A stretch of DNA of 64,000 nucleotides. Source: Pseudocercospora fijiensis CIRAD86 (Eukaryota > Ascomycota > Dothideomycetes > Mycosphaerellales > Mycosphaerellaceae). Position 1 is the first letter of the stretch; each line of letters opens with the position of its first letter. Both the position numbers and the translations under genes were made by a program. The stretch is from positions 1,730,377-1,794,376 of the forward strand of contig NW_006921540.1 of NCBI RefSeq assembly GCF_000340215.1. The letters are read 5' to 3'. This document shows positions 33,715-44,911 of this stretch, in pieces. The notes under the pieces were generated by a model. That model ran no database searches, had not been told where the DNA came from, and saw only the letters and a list, made by a program, of their open reading frames with translations.

Positions 33715-34050
33715 CTAATTAGTTAGAGTCCTTATATAATCTTAGAGCGACGCTAAGACTAGTAGGCTAAGCTATCGCTCTATCTTACTAGGAGCGATAG
33801 GAGCGGTCGAGAGCGATAGCGTCGCTTACGTCGCTTACGACTATAGATAAGATATCTCCTTTATATTTAGGAACGCCGGAATACCCTTATAGCTTAAGGC
33901 GTTCAACTTATATTACCTACTTACTAATTAGAATTACCTTTATACTAATTATTCTATCTCTACCTCCCGCTTATATTAGCCTCTCTAAAGAAGCCTCGGC
34001 TTATACGTAATAAGAAGTCACTTAACGATCTATCGCGAGTAACCGTAACA
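33715..34050 (+). repeat. Gypsy B1 3' LTR
   Basis: 336 bp, begins TATTACGG (TG lost by RIP) after the polypurine tract and ends CCGTAACA. More TpA-rich than the 5' LTR. Confidence 0.9.
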
Positions 34051-34287
34051 ATAATCTATAGATATCTACCCTATACGCTCTATATCTAAGGCGCGGTTAA
34101 TTAAGTTACATTTAACGACTAGCTAGAGAATAAAGTGCTACCTCTTCTTAGTAAGAATATAATTATTGTAATAGACAACGCTTCTATCTACTATAGTAAG
34201 AAGGTTAAGTCTATAATCTTGTTAGCTAGATATACCCTCGAGTATTTACCGCTATACTCTCCTAACTTAAATCCTATAGAATAGACC
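34051..34287 (+). pseudogene. Tc1/mariner transposase, middle catalytic part (segment 2 of 3)
   Basis: Plus-strand frame from the B1 insertion site: KVLPLLSKNI-like region with IIVIDNASIYYSKKVKSIIL (second catalytic Asp), LARYTLEYLPLYSPNLNPIE (third catalytic residue Glu in NPIE). This is the most diagnostic part of a Tc1/mariner DDE_3 transposase. At 34287 the frame is cut by Gypsy B2 and resumes at 41,186. Confidence 0.9.
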
Positions 34288-34633
34288 TGTTACGGTTACT
34301 CGCGACAGATCGTTAAGTAACTTCTTATTACGTATAAGCCGAGGCTTCTTTAGAGAGGCTAATATAAGCGGGAGGCAGAGATAGAATAATTAGTATAAAG
34401 GTAATTCCAATTAGTAAGTAGGTAATATAAGTTAAACGCCTCGAGCTATAAGGGTATTCCGGCGTTCCTAAATATAAAGGAGATATCTTATCTATAGTCG
34501 TAAGCGACGTAAGCGACGCTATCGCTCTCGACCGCTCCTATCGCTTCTAGTAAGATAGAGCGATAGTTTAGTCTACTAGTCTTAGCGTCGCTCTAAGATT
34601 ATATAAGGACTCTAACTAATTAGATCCGTAATA
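34288..34633 (-). repeat. Gypsy B2 3' LTR
   Basis: 346 bp; inner LTR of the inverted pair and the more TpA-rich. Followed on the plus strand by CTATCCCCCTCCTT, the complement of the polypurine tract. Confidence 0.9.
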
Positions 34634-34669
34634 CTATCCCCCTCCTTAAGCGGAATAGTCCCTTATTCC

Positions 34670-35300
34670 GAGACTTTTTAATTCTAACTTCTTTATTATA
34701 CTAAAGTTATCTAAGGATTTATCTTCTCGCTAGCGTAAGGAAAATATCGTAAATAATATCCTCGCCGACTACCTCGAAATACCGATCCGCTACTTTTATT
34801 ATAAATAGGCCGGTAAACCCTATAAAGTCGATCTTCGTTCCGGTCGCTACTCCGAGTACGCCCTATACGGCTAGTCCTATAATATATAAGTTACTCGTAT
34901 AAAGTATAAAAAAATCTAGAAAGCGCGCCTAAAGATAGCTAAAGATCTCGAAGCGGCTAAAGAGGAGAAGGACCTCTTTACGCGGAAGCTTTTTAAGTAT
35001 TACGTAAAGGTCCGTCGCTTATATAAGTCGCTATATATAAAGGAGGATCGGGAGATATAAGCTCTTAAGGTAGAAGAAGCCTCTATTTAATAGGCGGAGG
35101 AGCTCGAAAGAGAGCTAGGCTCTTCGCCTATAGAGCCGATAATATTCTCGTTACCTACTAACGAGCCGTTTCCCCTAGATAGCCGATTATAGATATCGCC
35201 TTATAACTAGAGTCGTCTAGATAGGATATCCTAGCCTATCTCTAAAATCCCTAGTAGGAGTACCGAGAGTCTAGTATCCTAAAGGTATATATTTTTAATA
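34670..35300 (+). pseudogene. antisense coding-like frame in Gypsy B2 tail
   Basis: Counterpart of 33,040-33,665. Reads NNILADYLEIPIRYFYY, AGKPYKVDLRSGRYSEYALY, ARLKIAKDLEAAKEEKDLFT, RKLFKYYVKVRRLYKSL and EELERELGSSPIEPIIFSLP. Here R/Y and other differences from the B1 copy are transitions, and the frame is kept, which supports that the ancestor was coding. Function unknown. Confidence 0.55.
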
Positions 35301-35759
35301 TTTCCTATCTATTTTATCTTCTAGCTAGTTAGTCTAGTAGTATAATTCTTAGCTATAAAAGATATAGTTACTAAGTACGCTATTAGAGTCCCCGCTCCTC
35401 GAGCTATACTACCCTAGGTCGTTAAGAACTCTAAGGCGCTATAATCGATAGGGTCTAAGAGGTCGTAGGTTTAATTCCTATACTAGTTATTTCTTTTTTA
35501 TCCGGTTTTGATATTTTTTAATTATCTACTAACAGTTCTATAGGTTTTCTTTTAGTTCCTAGGTATTTTCTAAATATAGGTATCCTTTCTATTTAATAAG
35601 GTATTTCTAACCTTACTAATCTAGGATTTCCTCGACTTTAAACTTATTTTCTTCCTTAGGTTAGAAGCAAAATGTTTCTTAATACGGTGTTTCGGCGTCT
35701 ATAGGTTCTAGTATAGAGATATAGAATACTAGGTAGATTTTCGCGTCGTCCGGTAGTTT

Positions 35760-38700
35760 AAGTCGGTAATTAACTAGTCCTTTAGGCTTATTAATCAAAA
35801 ATGGCCCGACTTTAACGTAGTCTAGTTTCTTAGTCGATCTCCGGGTTTTTAGATTCTTTATTAAGAGGTAGACCTTATCCCCCTTTTTTAGCTAAGGTAC
35901 TATTTTTCGTTTAGCATTATATAGTCCCGTAATCTTTTCTTAAGACTCGGTAATTGCCCTTTATAATTCTTTATATACCTGCTTTAAGTCTTCTAAAGCG
36001 ACTATCGCTTTATCCGCGTATAGATACTATAAATACTATTCCCCGAATAGCTACGGATATTTCCTAAAATTAGCGAAGAATAGTGTCTCTTTCGTAGTCT
36101 TAGATTGTTAGTTGTTTAGTATAAGTTGTACTATAGGCAATAGCGATGCCTAATTGTTTTATACGTAATTGACGTAGTACCGTAAGTATACCTCTAAGGC
36201 CTAATTCTTAACTTCCGTTTAGCCGTCTATCTATAGATAGTATACCGTTAATAGCTTATACTTAATTCTAAGTATCGCTGTAAGCGTCTTCTAGTAGTTT
36301 AATATAAAGAGCTTATCTCTATCCGTAATATAGGTCTTTAGAAATCCGTAGTATCGTATAAGTCTATCTAGTACGAGGTATCCGAGTTGCTCTACCGTAC
36401 TTACTTCGTTAGTAGGAATAAAGTGTATATATTTCGTAAGCCTATCGACTATAATAAGTATTATATCGTAGCTATGTCCTATAACCGGATCCTTAGACTT
36501 CGGTAGTTTCGTAATAAAGTCTATTATAACTTCGTCCTATAGCTTATCTAGTAGCGTCCTAAATTGGATATATCTATATCTAGCGTATCTATTAGCCTTG
36601 TTAAGCTAATATTATAGGCATTTCTTAATATATTCTAGAACTCGTTATCGTATATATAGGAATCCGAAGCTTCGCTTAACTAGTTCTATTATTTTTAAAA
36701 CTCTAGGGTGTCTATTTTCTAGTCCGTCGTAGTATTGTCGTATATATTCCGTAACTCGTTCCTTAGGTACTTAGTATTTCCTATATTCGATTAGAAATTG
36801 TTCTTCTATATCCTAAAGGACTCGTATAATATAGTTGAATTCTTTTGTATTAGTACTAAGGCTTCCGTCTTAGTTTGCTTTTAATATCTGCTACTATACT
36901 AGTTCGTAACCCTCTATATAGTCGCTACGGCGGCTTAGTGCGTCGGCTCGTCCGTTCTCGCGTCCTAAGGTATAGCGGATTTCGAACTTATACTGTCCTA
37001 GTAGCTCCGACTAGCGGGCCTATCTTTAGGTTAGTACTTTAGTCGTAGTAAAGTAAGTTAGATTCTTATAATTAGAAAGAATCGTAAGACTTAGTACTCC
37101 TTCCGCGTATACTCGCTAGTATTATAGTAATACAACTATTATAAGTAGCTCCTTATTATAGATATCGTAGTTCTGTTCCGCGGGTAATATCTTTCTCGAG
37201 TAATAGGCTACCGGGTATCGCTTCCCGTTATACTCCTATATAAGGCATACTCCTATAGCCCTATCCGACGCGTCTGTTTCTATCTAGACCGCCTTACTCC
37301 TATCGAATAATCGTAGCGTTAGCGTAGAAACGCATTGCTTCTTTAGCTGCCTAAACGCTTCGTCTTCCTTCGTACTCTAGTTCTATTTCTTATCTTTCTT
37401 TATAAGCTCCGTAAGGGGTACCGCTATCTTAGAGTAGCCCTCGATGAATTGTCTATTATAGTTAGCTAATCCTAGGAATAATTGCACGTCTTTAACGCAT
37501 ATAGGCGTTAGCTATTCCTATATTAACTTGGTTTTTTCTAGATCGATCCTAATTCCTATAGTACTAATAATAAATCCTAGGAATTTAACTTCCTTCTTAT
37601 AGAATTCGCATTTCTTAGGTGCAGTCTTAAATCCTACTTAAGTAAATCGTTTAAAGACGTCCTGCACTATTCGTATATAGTCCGCGAGAGCTCCCTTAGT
37701 ATAGACTAAGATATCGTCTATATATACGATAACGTATACGTCTAGAAGGTCTCGGAGGACTTCGTTTATAAGGTCTTAATATAACGCTAGGGCATTTGTA
37801 AGTCCTATAGGTATAACTAAGAATTCGTAAAGCCTATATCTTATTCGGAATGCTATTATCTATTCGTATCTAGCTACTATACGTATTGCGTAAAACGCAT
37901 CGCGTAGGTCAATCTTCGTATACTAGTCTAATCTAGTTAATCGGTCTTATATTTCTTCGATGTTCGGTAGTAGGTACCGATTCTTAATTATAATATCGTT
38001 AAGTCGTCTAAAATCGACTACTAGCCGTCCTTCGTCTAATCCGGCTTTCGGAACGAACATTACTAGTAAGGCTACCGAGGATATCGACTTCCGTATCTAG
38101 CCTTTTTCTAATTTCTCTTTTAGCTACTTGTCTAGGGTTTTAAGCTCTTTCTTAGATATTGCGTATAAGGGTCCCTATAGAGGCTCTTTCCTAGGCTATA
38201 AGTGTATCTTATAATCCTATAGTTAGTATTTAGGTAAGGCTGCCTTGCCTCTCTCCTCTTTAAAGAGTCGCTTCTACTTACTATACTCTTTAGGAATATC
38301 TAGGTCCGAGATTCTAGTTTTATTCTTCGATAGCGTATAACTTCTATCCTTCCCGTAATTATTATTATAACCCTCCTAACCTAACGGTAGTATCGATCTA
38401 GGTTGAATACGGTTCTCCGTAATTCCTATCGACGTAAACGTCTTACGAGTCGCCCTACGTTTATTAATCTTATCTACCTACGAACGCTACCGCTATATAG
38501 GTTAAATACCGATTATATAGTCGTATTCCTTAAATATAAGTACTCCTTTTCTCTAGTCTACGACTAGGTTATACTTTCTTAACTAAGGTATACCTAATAC
38601 AATATTATAACTAGCTATATTAGTAACATCTAAGACAATCTCCTCGTAGTACTATTAGATAGCTAGTAGTAACGGTATCGTTTCTCGTTCTATACTAGGT

Positions 38701-40250
38701 AGCGGTAACCTATCTACTACTATAAGTTTATACGCTCCTTCTCTTCTGCTTCGGGTTACGATCCCTCGGCTTTTAACGAATAATTCGGAGGTAAAGTTCC
38801 CGCTCGCTCCGGAATCTATTAATATACTCGTCGGGTACCCGTTAACGATAACTTTCGTACGGAAGACTACTATTAATGCTTAAGCGCTTTCGGTATTAAG
38901 GAACTCTCTTAGAACGCTCTAATCTAGAGAGTTAGTCCGTTTCCCGACTAATTAGTAGCCTAACGTTATTCTAACTAGTTACGGATCCGTAGTCCTACCG
39001 TTCGTGCTTCTTCGGTATATAATTTTTCCTCGAGGGTATCGTTATATATATCCCGTCCCTACGCTACTATAGCCTTTCGGTATTGCTAATTTAATCGCTA
39101 GACCGTCTAACGTATATCTTAAGTAATAATCGTCCTTTCGTCGGGTAGGACGTATCCGTAGGGCGTAATTATACTTCCTATCGGTACTCGCTCCGTAATA
39201 AAGTTATAGTACGTATAGTCTATAGGTATCCGGGGGTAATTCTAGAATTTTGCCCGTAAGCTTATCTAGAAATAATTAAATTGGATAGGATCGACCTTCC
39301 GTTGTCCGTTAACCTTTAGAAACATTTCCTCGTATTTGCGTACTAGATATAAGGCGATTATTCGCGCTACTATAGGTATATCTATTGTAAACGTAAGGAT
39401 CGTATCGTCGTTAATCCCGAATTCGTCTTTACTTTCTTTATTCGTAGTTTCTTCCTCGGTATCTAGACTTCCTTCTAAATCTTCTTACTATTCCTCCTCT
39501 TACTAAGGGGACTCCGGTACTTCTAGGATAGCTCCTAACTCCTCTTCGGGAGGGAATAAAGCTTCCGGATCTCGGTTTTCTTTATCGTCGGTATCTAAGC
39601 AAGATTTATTAATCGTTTCTTCTTCTAACTAGGATTTCGTATCTTCTCGTACGAGTCGCCTAATTTAAGGGAAGAATCCTACTTCTACTTTAGTAGAATA
39701 ATAAATTTAGCATTAGTCGTCGTAACAGAATCTCTAGTAAAGGGTTCTATATATAGGTTCTTATCGTCGTACTATTATACAGATTTGTCGTAGCTCTTTC
39801 TTTACGACCTCTACGTAGGTCCTCGGCGCGTTATTAATAGAGTATAGCTCTACTACTATTCGGTAGCCTTCTCTACCTAAGTCCTTTCGTTGTATTATAT
39901 TAAACTGTTCGCGTCGTACTATATTCTTACCGCGGTAGTTCCGTACTATATAGCCTTCCTTGCTATACGTATAGTAAGTTAATCTTCCTACTTTCTTAGG
40001 CGAACTCTTGCCTTTTCTTCCTTTAATTGCTCGACCCTTCTAGGTAGCGTCTAGCTCTATTAGTTACGTACTATAGTAGTTGTTCCCCTTTAGTTTATCG
40101 TAGGTACTATAGTTTCGTCTATTATCGTATCTAGGAGTATAACTAGCTTTTCTAGAAGTCTTAGAATCGTAACGTCGTTCTAAAGCTCGTTCGTAGAGCT
40201 TATCGTCGAGATCGATCGTAATCTTAACTAATATTCCTATATTATCCATT
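35760..40250 (-). pseudogene. Gypsy B2 gag-pol
   Basis: Mirror of B1: chromodomain near 35,510-35,640, integrase about 36,050-36,640, RNase H about 36,900-37,300, reverse transcriptase about 37,380-38,060, protease about 38,800-38,830 and gag above 39,900, with a surviving gag fragment at 40249-40064 (IDLDDKLYERALERRYDSKT). At the zinc knuckle (about 39,935-39,980) the first Cys is also Tyr, so all four ligands are lost in this copy. Confidence 0.85.
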
Positions 40251-40839
40251 TTTCTACCGTCGCGTATAAGCTCGTCTTTAACGTTATCCTTAAGACCTCG
40301 CCGATATATTATTATAAGAGCTTCGTCGTCCTAATCCGTAAGTTAGGCGTATTCCTAAAATTTAGCGGCGTAATCGGTATATAACCCCTTCTAAGTTAAA
40401 TGTTAGATAACCTTAACTGCGGTAGCAACTTCGTTAGAAGATCTAAAGACCTTCTTTTTCGCACGCTTAAGATTTTCGTAGCTTGCGAAGATTCTATCCG
40501 AATTGTCGGTCCCGTTGCTATCTAGATAGGTCCTAAGAAATAGTTTAACCTAATACTAAGTCCTACCTCGTATAAACGTCGTTGCGAAGACTAGCTTTAA
40601 GTTATCTTAAACCTAGTTAAATATGAAATATATATCTATCTAGCTAACCTAGGTATCGAACTTGTCTCGGTCGCCGTAATAAAAGTCTAGCTTTCCGATC
40701 TTAAGAGAATCGTTTCCGGTATAGGTTCCGAGTATATTGCTAGTACTAGAGGTAGTACGTCGAGTACTACCTATCTCGCTAGAGGCGGGAGTTCCCCTTC
40801 CGACTTGTAATAAGGCACTTATCCTAAGGGCGTTTAAAG

Positions 40840-41185
40840 TGTTACGGTTACTCGCGATAGATCGTTAAGTGACTTCTTATTACGTGCAAGCCGAGGCTTC
40901 TTTAGAGAGGCTAATACAAGCGGGAGGCAGAGACAGAATAATTAGTACAAAGGTAATTCTAATTAGTAAGTAGGTAACATAAGTTGAACGCCTCGAGCTA
41001 TAAGGGCATTCCGGCGTTCCTAAATACAAAGGAGATATCTTGTCTATAGTCGTAAGCGACGTAAGCGACGCTGTCGCTCTCGACCGCTCCTATCGCTCCT
41101 AGTAAGATAGAGCGACAGCTTAGCCTACTAGTCTTAGCGTCGCTCTAAGATTATGTAAGGACTCTAACTAATCAGATCCGTAACA
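40840..41185 (-). repeat. Gypsy B2 5' LTR
   Basis: 346 bp; outer LTR of the inverted pair, keeps more TpG/CpA than the inner one. Ends CAGATCCGTAACA, followed by AGACC. Confidence 0.9.
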
Positions 41186-41345
41186 AGACCTTCGTACTAC
41201 TTAAGAAATAGCTTGGGAAGAATAAAGATCTTATAGCAGACTTCGAATGCTTTAAAGACTTCCTTATATAGGCTCTTAATTATATTAGAAAGATAGATAT
41301 AATAGGGTTGTTCAAATATACCAGATATAATATACAAGGCTTTAA
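41186..41345 (+). pseudogene. Tc1/mariner transposase, C-terminal part (segment 3 of 3)
   Basis: Directly after Gypsy B2 the plus frame continues TFVLLKK, LGKNKDLIADFECFKDFLI, ALNYIRKIDIIGLFKYTRYN, the usual C-terminal tail after NPIE in Tc1/mariner transposases. Together with 26,615-27,145 and 34,051-34,287 it shows that one mariner gene was hit by three retrotransposons or more precisely by B1 and B2 inside the gene and Gypsy A upstream. Confidence 0.75.
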
Positions 41346-43590
41346 ATCTAAAGCTAAAGCCGAGATTAAGTCGGAGGAAAGCTAGCTTACTAGCAATTTC
41401 TAGTCGCTTTAGATCTAACTAATATAACATTAATAATATACTCTAGTATTTGTAGGTTAGCAAGATAATATATATCCGAAGCTCCGCTACGAATTTTACA
41501 TACACAACTAGCGTAGTATTAGCACAACAAAATTAATAAGGTACTAGCACGCACCACCAAGCTTTATATATCTCCTCCGCTTTTACCTCCGAGAGACTCC
41601 GAGAATACCCCCGGAAAGCACTCTCGAAGCAACGACGATAATAGAGACACACGTAACGGAGCGAATAGTAAGCTCTTAAATTCTCAATCTATATATAAAC
41701 GCCTAACTAATCTAAACTAACGAGATCGGCCGTTGCTCCGTTATAAATATCGTTATTATATTAATCTCTCTAAGCTAGCTTTTCCTTCTAAAAGCGCTTT
41801 AAACAGTTACGCAACGCACCTAAGTTACCCTTATAGAAGCTAAGCTCCTTCTACTCTCGTATAGGAAGTTAATATAACTAATTATAGTTATAGCGTTTAG
41901 TTATAAAGTACGCTTCTATCTTTAAGAGCTATTCCTTATCCTTAGTATCCTTCTATTCGTACTATATCGCTGCCTATTAAAAGAACTGTCTTAGTAGACT
42001 TCTCGGTAGTATATTAAGTGCCTTAGTAATATACCTTAGAATAGGAGACTCTTGTTATATAGGCTAAGCTTCTTAGACCTAAGCTACAGTTACAACGCCT
42101 AGCTTCTAATTAACTAGATTAAATATAGTCTAGATTAGATTAGTATAGTCTATAGCTAGCGGCGGCGGTAGATAAACTGCTAGCGTAGAGCGTACCCTTA
42201 CTAGAGTCTATAACTAGAAGGGCTCCTTTATAGCGGCAAGTAGACTGTTTAGTTTACGAGATTATATCTTCTCTTTATACTACTATATCTTAGCGAAGAT
42301 ACTATACGGCGGTTGCTTAAGAGTAGCTCCTTCTTGCTTTATAGTAAGTGCGTAAGACTATAGCTTTATTACCTCGCTATAGAACCAGTAATAATTGCGA
42401 GGGATGTCTAGAAGGCCTTTAGGTCTACAGCAGTAAGCGCTATAGTTCTCGTAGCTAGGGAGGGTACATATATAGTTAGTAAGTAGCTTAGTCGTATAAT
42501 TGCCCTCCTTCCGCTCTTTAGCAATAAAGGCAATACTAGCGACATTCTGCTAATCGTTTAGCTTTAGTTTACTAAATTTAAGAATAGCTAAAGATCTAGC
42601 GTCCTTAGTAGTAGTCTTAAACTTAATATTAATCTTAATCTTGTCTCTAGTATCGTTTATTAACTCTACGGCGTAGTCGAGAGCCTTATTATAATCTCCC
42701 GCTATAGAAGAAATTAGTATACTCGTAACTCGAGCTAAGCGGATATAGCCGCTAGATAGGTGCGAGTAATAGTAAGAATATCGTTACCTTACCTTTCTTC
42801 TAACTCTACTTAAACTAGTTACTCTTCGGCACTTTAAACGCGGATACGATTAATATATAGTTACTAATATAGAGCTGCTTCTTCTACGCTTCTTCGTTAG
42901 CCTAATAGTACGCATCTTCGGCATACTAAGTACTAGCGCTAGTGCGGTTACAGTTCTCGAAAGCTAACTTATTATTGCTAGTAAGAAGGCGCTAGGTTTG
43001 CTTATATTCTAGGTCCTTACGAGGGTTATAAGATAGCGTAGATATATCTTCCTTATTTACCTACTAACTCTTTACTAGGCGCCGCGCCTAGATACCTCTT
43101 ATAGGCGAGATATTAGCTAAACGCGTTAACTCGCCGACCTTAACTTCGCTAGTAATATTAACTTCTATAGTAGTCGCGGTATCGTTAACCTAATAATCCT
43201 TCTACGCCGCGGCCTTAAACGCCGGTATATTATTAAACTTCTACTACTACGCCGTCTTCTTCTACTTTCTACTAACTACCTTCTTTTTATCTTTTATAAG
43301 CGACTTCGCCTCGCGCCGCCGCTCGGCTTCCTTATACGCTAGTAGGTCCTTCGAAGTTACCGTACGCGATCGAGACGCGCGTACCTCCGCTATAGCGTAG
43401 TATTTAAGATATAGGCGCTATAGATTAGTCGCTATCGATATAGCGACGAGAATAGCGAGCTCTAGCGGTAGTAACGTATAATAAGATATCGTAAGAGGCT
43501 AGATTTAATAGCGGTAAGACCTTGTATAGGCATTATCGTACTTAAAGGTATAAAGAAGTCTAATCTCGAAGATCTACGAGGGTTACAAAC
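41346..43590 (-). pseudogene. unidentified RIPped coding relic
   Basis: Strong RIP composition. On the minus strand two coherent protein-like frames, interrupted only by TAG/TAA at likely Gln/Trp sites, can be read. One (about 43,470-42,830) includes KDLLAYKEAERRREAKSLIK, DKKKVVSRK and DTATTIEVNITSEVGELTRL. The other (about 42,770-42,080) includes AGDYNKALDYAVELINDTRD, KFKTTTKDARSLAILKFSKL, YENYSAYCCRPKGLLDIPRN and STLAVYLPPPLAIDY. I do not recognise either. No terminal repeats were found. It may be the second protein of another DNA transposon. RIP composition ends at about 43,590. Confidence 0.4.
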
Positions 43591-43744
43591 CCGGGTTCTT
43601 GGCAGTCTCAACCTTCCGGCAAAGCACAGTAAGCACGTGACAGACTCGAGCACGGACGTTCCGAAACGCGCGTTCCTAACAGCAACACAACCTCATACTC
43701 TGAACATGTGGTCTTACAAGATCGTGAACACTATAGTTGCCACC

Positions 43745-44368
43745 ATGTCTGTCGAGGAAAGGATACAGCGACTCCCACAAGAGCTCGCAGATATCGTCTT
43801 CGAGTTCTACGTCGTCACCGTCCCAGCTGAGCAGACCGTCGACATCACTACTGCATATCGGCCTCCCAAGCAACTCCAAACTAACCGCGCAAGCAGACGC
43901 GTTGCAGCGGAGCGCTATTACTCGACCAACACCTTTGTTATCGATGGCTTCGACGAGACTTCCGATGTTCCTAGGTAGTGGATAGATATTCCCACCGATC
44001 GCAGCTGGAACAATGCCTCCGCCACTATCAGATGGCTAAGGAGTCTTCCTGTCGACCACAGCTTCATGATCGAGACACTCTCTTACCCGGACCCATTCGA
44101 GTACATGGAAGGATTCGCCCTCGAGTCTAACCTTCGATGGAGGTACGACCTGCTTATGCAAGGTCTCAAGGATTCAAGCAGCATAGCATTGCGAGATGAC
44201 TGCTTGAGAATGGGATATTATATCGGGGAAGTGAATGGGAAGGCGGTGACGCTCAATGGAAAGCGTGGAGAGCTTGCTGAAAAGCTTGCTAAATTGCTGA
44301 TCGCAAGCTCTCCTCGAGACGCATTGAAGGCTTTGGTAAATGGCAGGAGAAATTGGATTGAGTTGTGA
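43745..44368 (+). pseudogene. F-box-like gene with one premature stop
   Basis: The ATG at 43745 has an ideal context (CACCATG). The frame reads RIQRLPQELADIVFEFYVV, an F-box-like/2EXR-type start, then KQLQTNRASRRVAAERYYST and FVIDGFDETSDVPR, meets TAG at 43976-43978, and goes on in the same frame with WIDIPTDRSWNNASATIRWL, FMIETLSYPDPFEYMEGFAL and a helical C-terminus (KRGELAEKLAKLLIA) to TGA at 44368. Only one stop separates 77 from 130 good codons. A CAG-to-TAG change (RIP type, 386 bp from the RIPped block at 43,590) would explain it. It could instead be a sequencing error or an allele; an intron is not visible. Confidence 0.65.
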
Positions 44369-44911
44369 AGAGAAATGGAGCTTTTTTAAGCCGGCGAGAG
44401 GGCCTAAGGCGTTCGTGGAGGAAGGTGCGAAAGAGACTTGGGTGTGGTGTTACTAGGAACGGATTGGATTCATGTATCACGGCGATACCTTGACACTGAA
44501 GGAGACCCAGCTTCTAGCGATTCTAGACTCGAAACTAGCTTTGATGCGTTGGGAAATTGAGGGCAGATTTTCGGAATTTCTGAGCGCGAAGGTAGACTCC
44601 AAGATGGGCCATGAGACGATGCTGCGGATGGATTGGAAGAAGCTGCATGAAATTTACTATGACCTTTGAGAGTTGAGGATGTGGTGAAAGAGAGTGGTGA
44701 TATGGAGCTAGGCAATGGATTGAGAAATAGAGGAACACGCGACGGTAGGGAGACGAAGACTGGACCCCTGTGCGCAAATAAGCAAAGCAATTCAAACGAC
44801 TCCATTCTCCATTGAACCGCGCCAAAACCGAGCGAATGTATTGCAAGCCCAGCAAGATCCTCCCAAAACCAACCGGCAAATACGCCGACTTAGAACTACC
44901 ACTGCCGCCAT
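44369..44911. other. intergenic region
   Basis: Contains a 65-codon frame at 44472-44669 (plus) with an ATG and charged helical composition but no family that I know; it could be a small gene or a relic of the F-box-like gene next to it. Otherwise nothing is seen. Confidence 0.3.

Larger units (their letters stand above)
27146..34050 (+). mobile_element. Ty3/Gypsy chromovirus, copy B1, RIP-degraded
   Basis: A 6,905-bp element with LTRs 27146-27498 and 33715-34050; target duplication ACAAT (27141-27145) against ATAAT (34051-34055), which differ by one C-to-T change as RIP would give. Order on the plus strand: gag with zinc knuckle, protease, reverse transcriptase, RNase H, integrase, chromodomain, then an 880-bp tail holding an antisense coding-like frame, polypurine tract (AAGGAGGGGGATAG) and LTR. 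Inserted in a Tc1/mariner transposase gene. It is the mirror image of copy B2. Confidence 0.92.
27146..41185. repeat. 14-kb inverted repeat formed by Gypsy B1 and B2
   Basis: Two near-full-length copies in head-to-head 3'-LTR orientation (plus, then minus), arms of about 6.9 kb, separated by only 237 bp of mariner sequence (34051-34287). Both arms have their own target duplications, so the palindrome arose by two independent insertions and not by inversion of one arm. Confidence 0.9.
34288..41185 (-). mobile_element. Ty3/Gypsy chromovirus, copy B2, RIP-degraded
   Basis: A 6,898-bp element, minus orientation, LTRs 34288-34633 and 40840-41185 (346 bp each), perfect target duplication AGACC (34283-34287 and 41186-41190). 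Same family as B1 with the same domain order mirrored. Stops and lost ligands differ in detail between copies, so both were RIPped separately after insertion or were hit in different cycles. Confidence 0.93.

Noticed and set aside
32871..35484. tRNA-like sequence in the Gypsy B tails (T-arm-like GTAGG...CCTAT, A-box-like TAAGGCG)
   Set aside because: The T-arm folds, but no matching acceptor stem and only a poor anticodon stem were found; left as coincidence or an unprovable tRNA relic.
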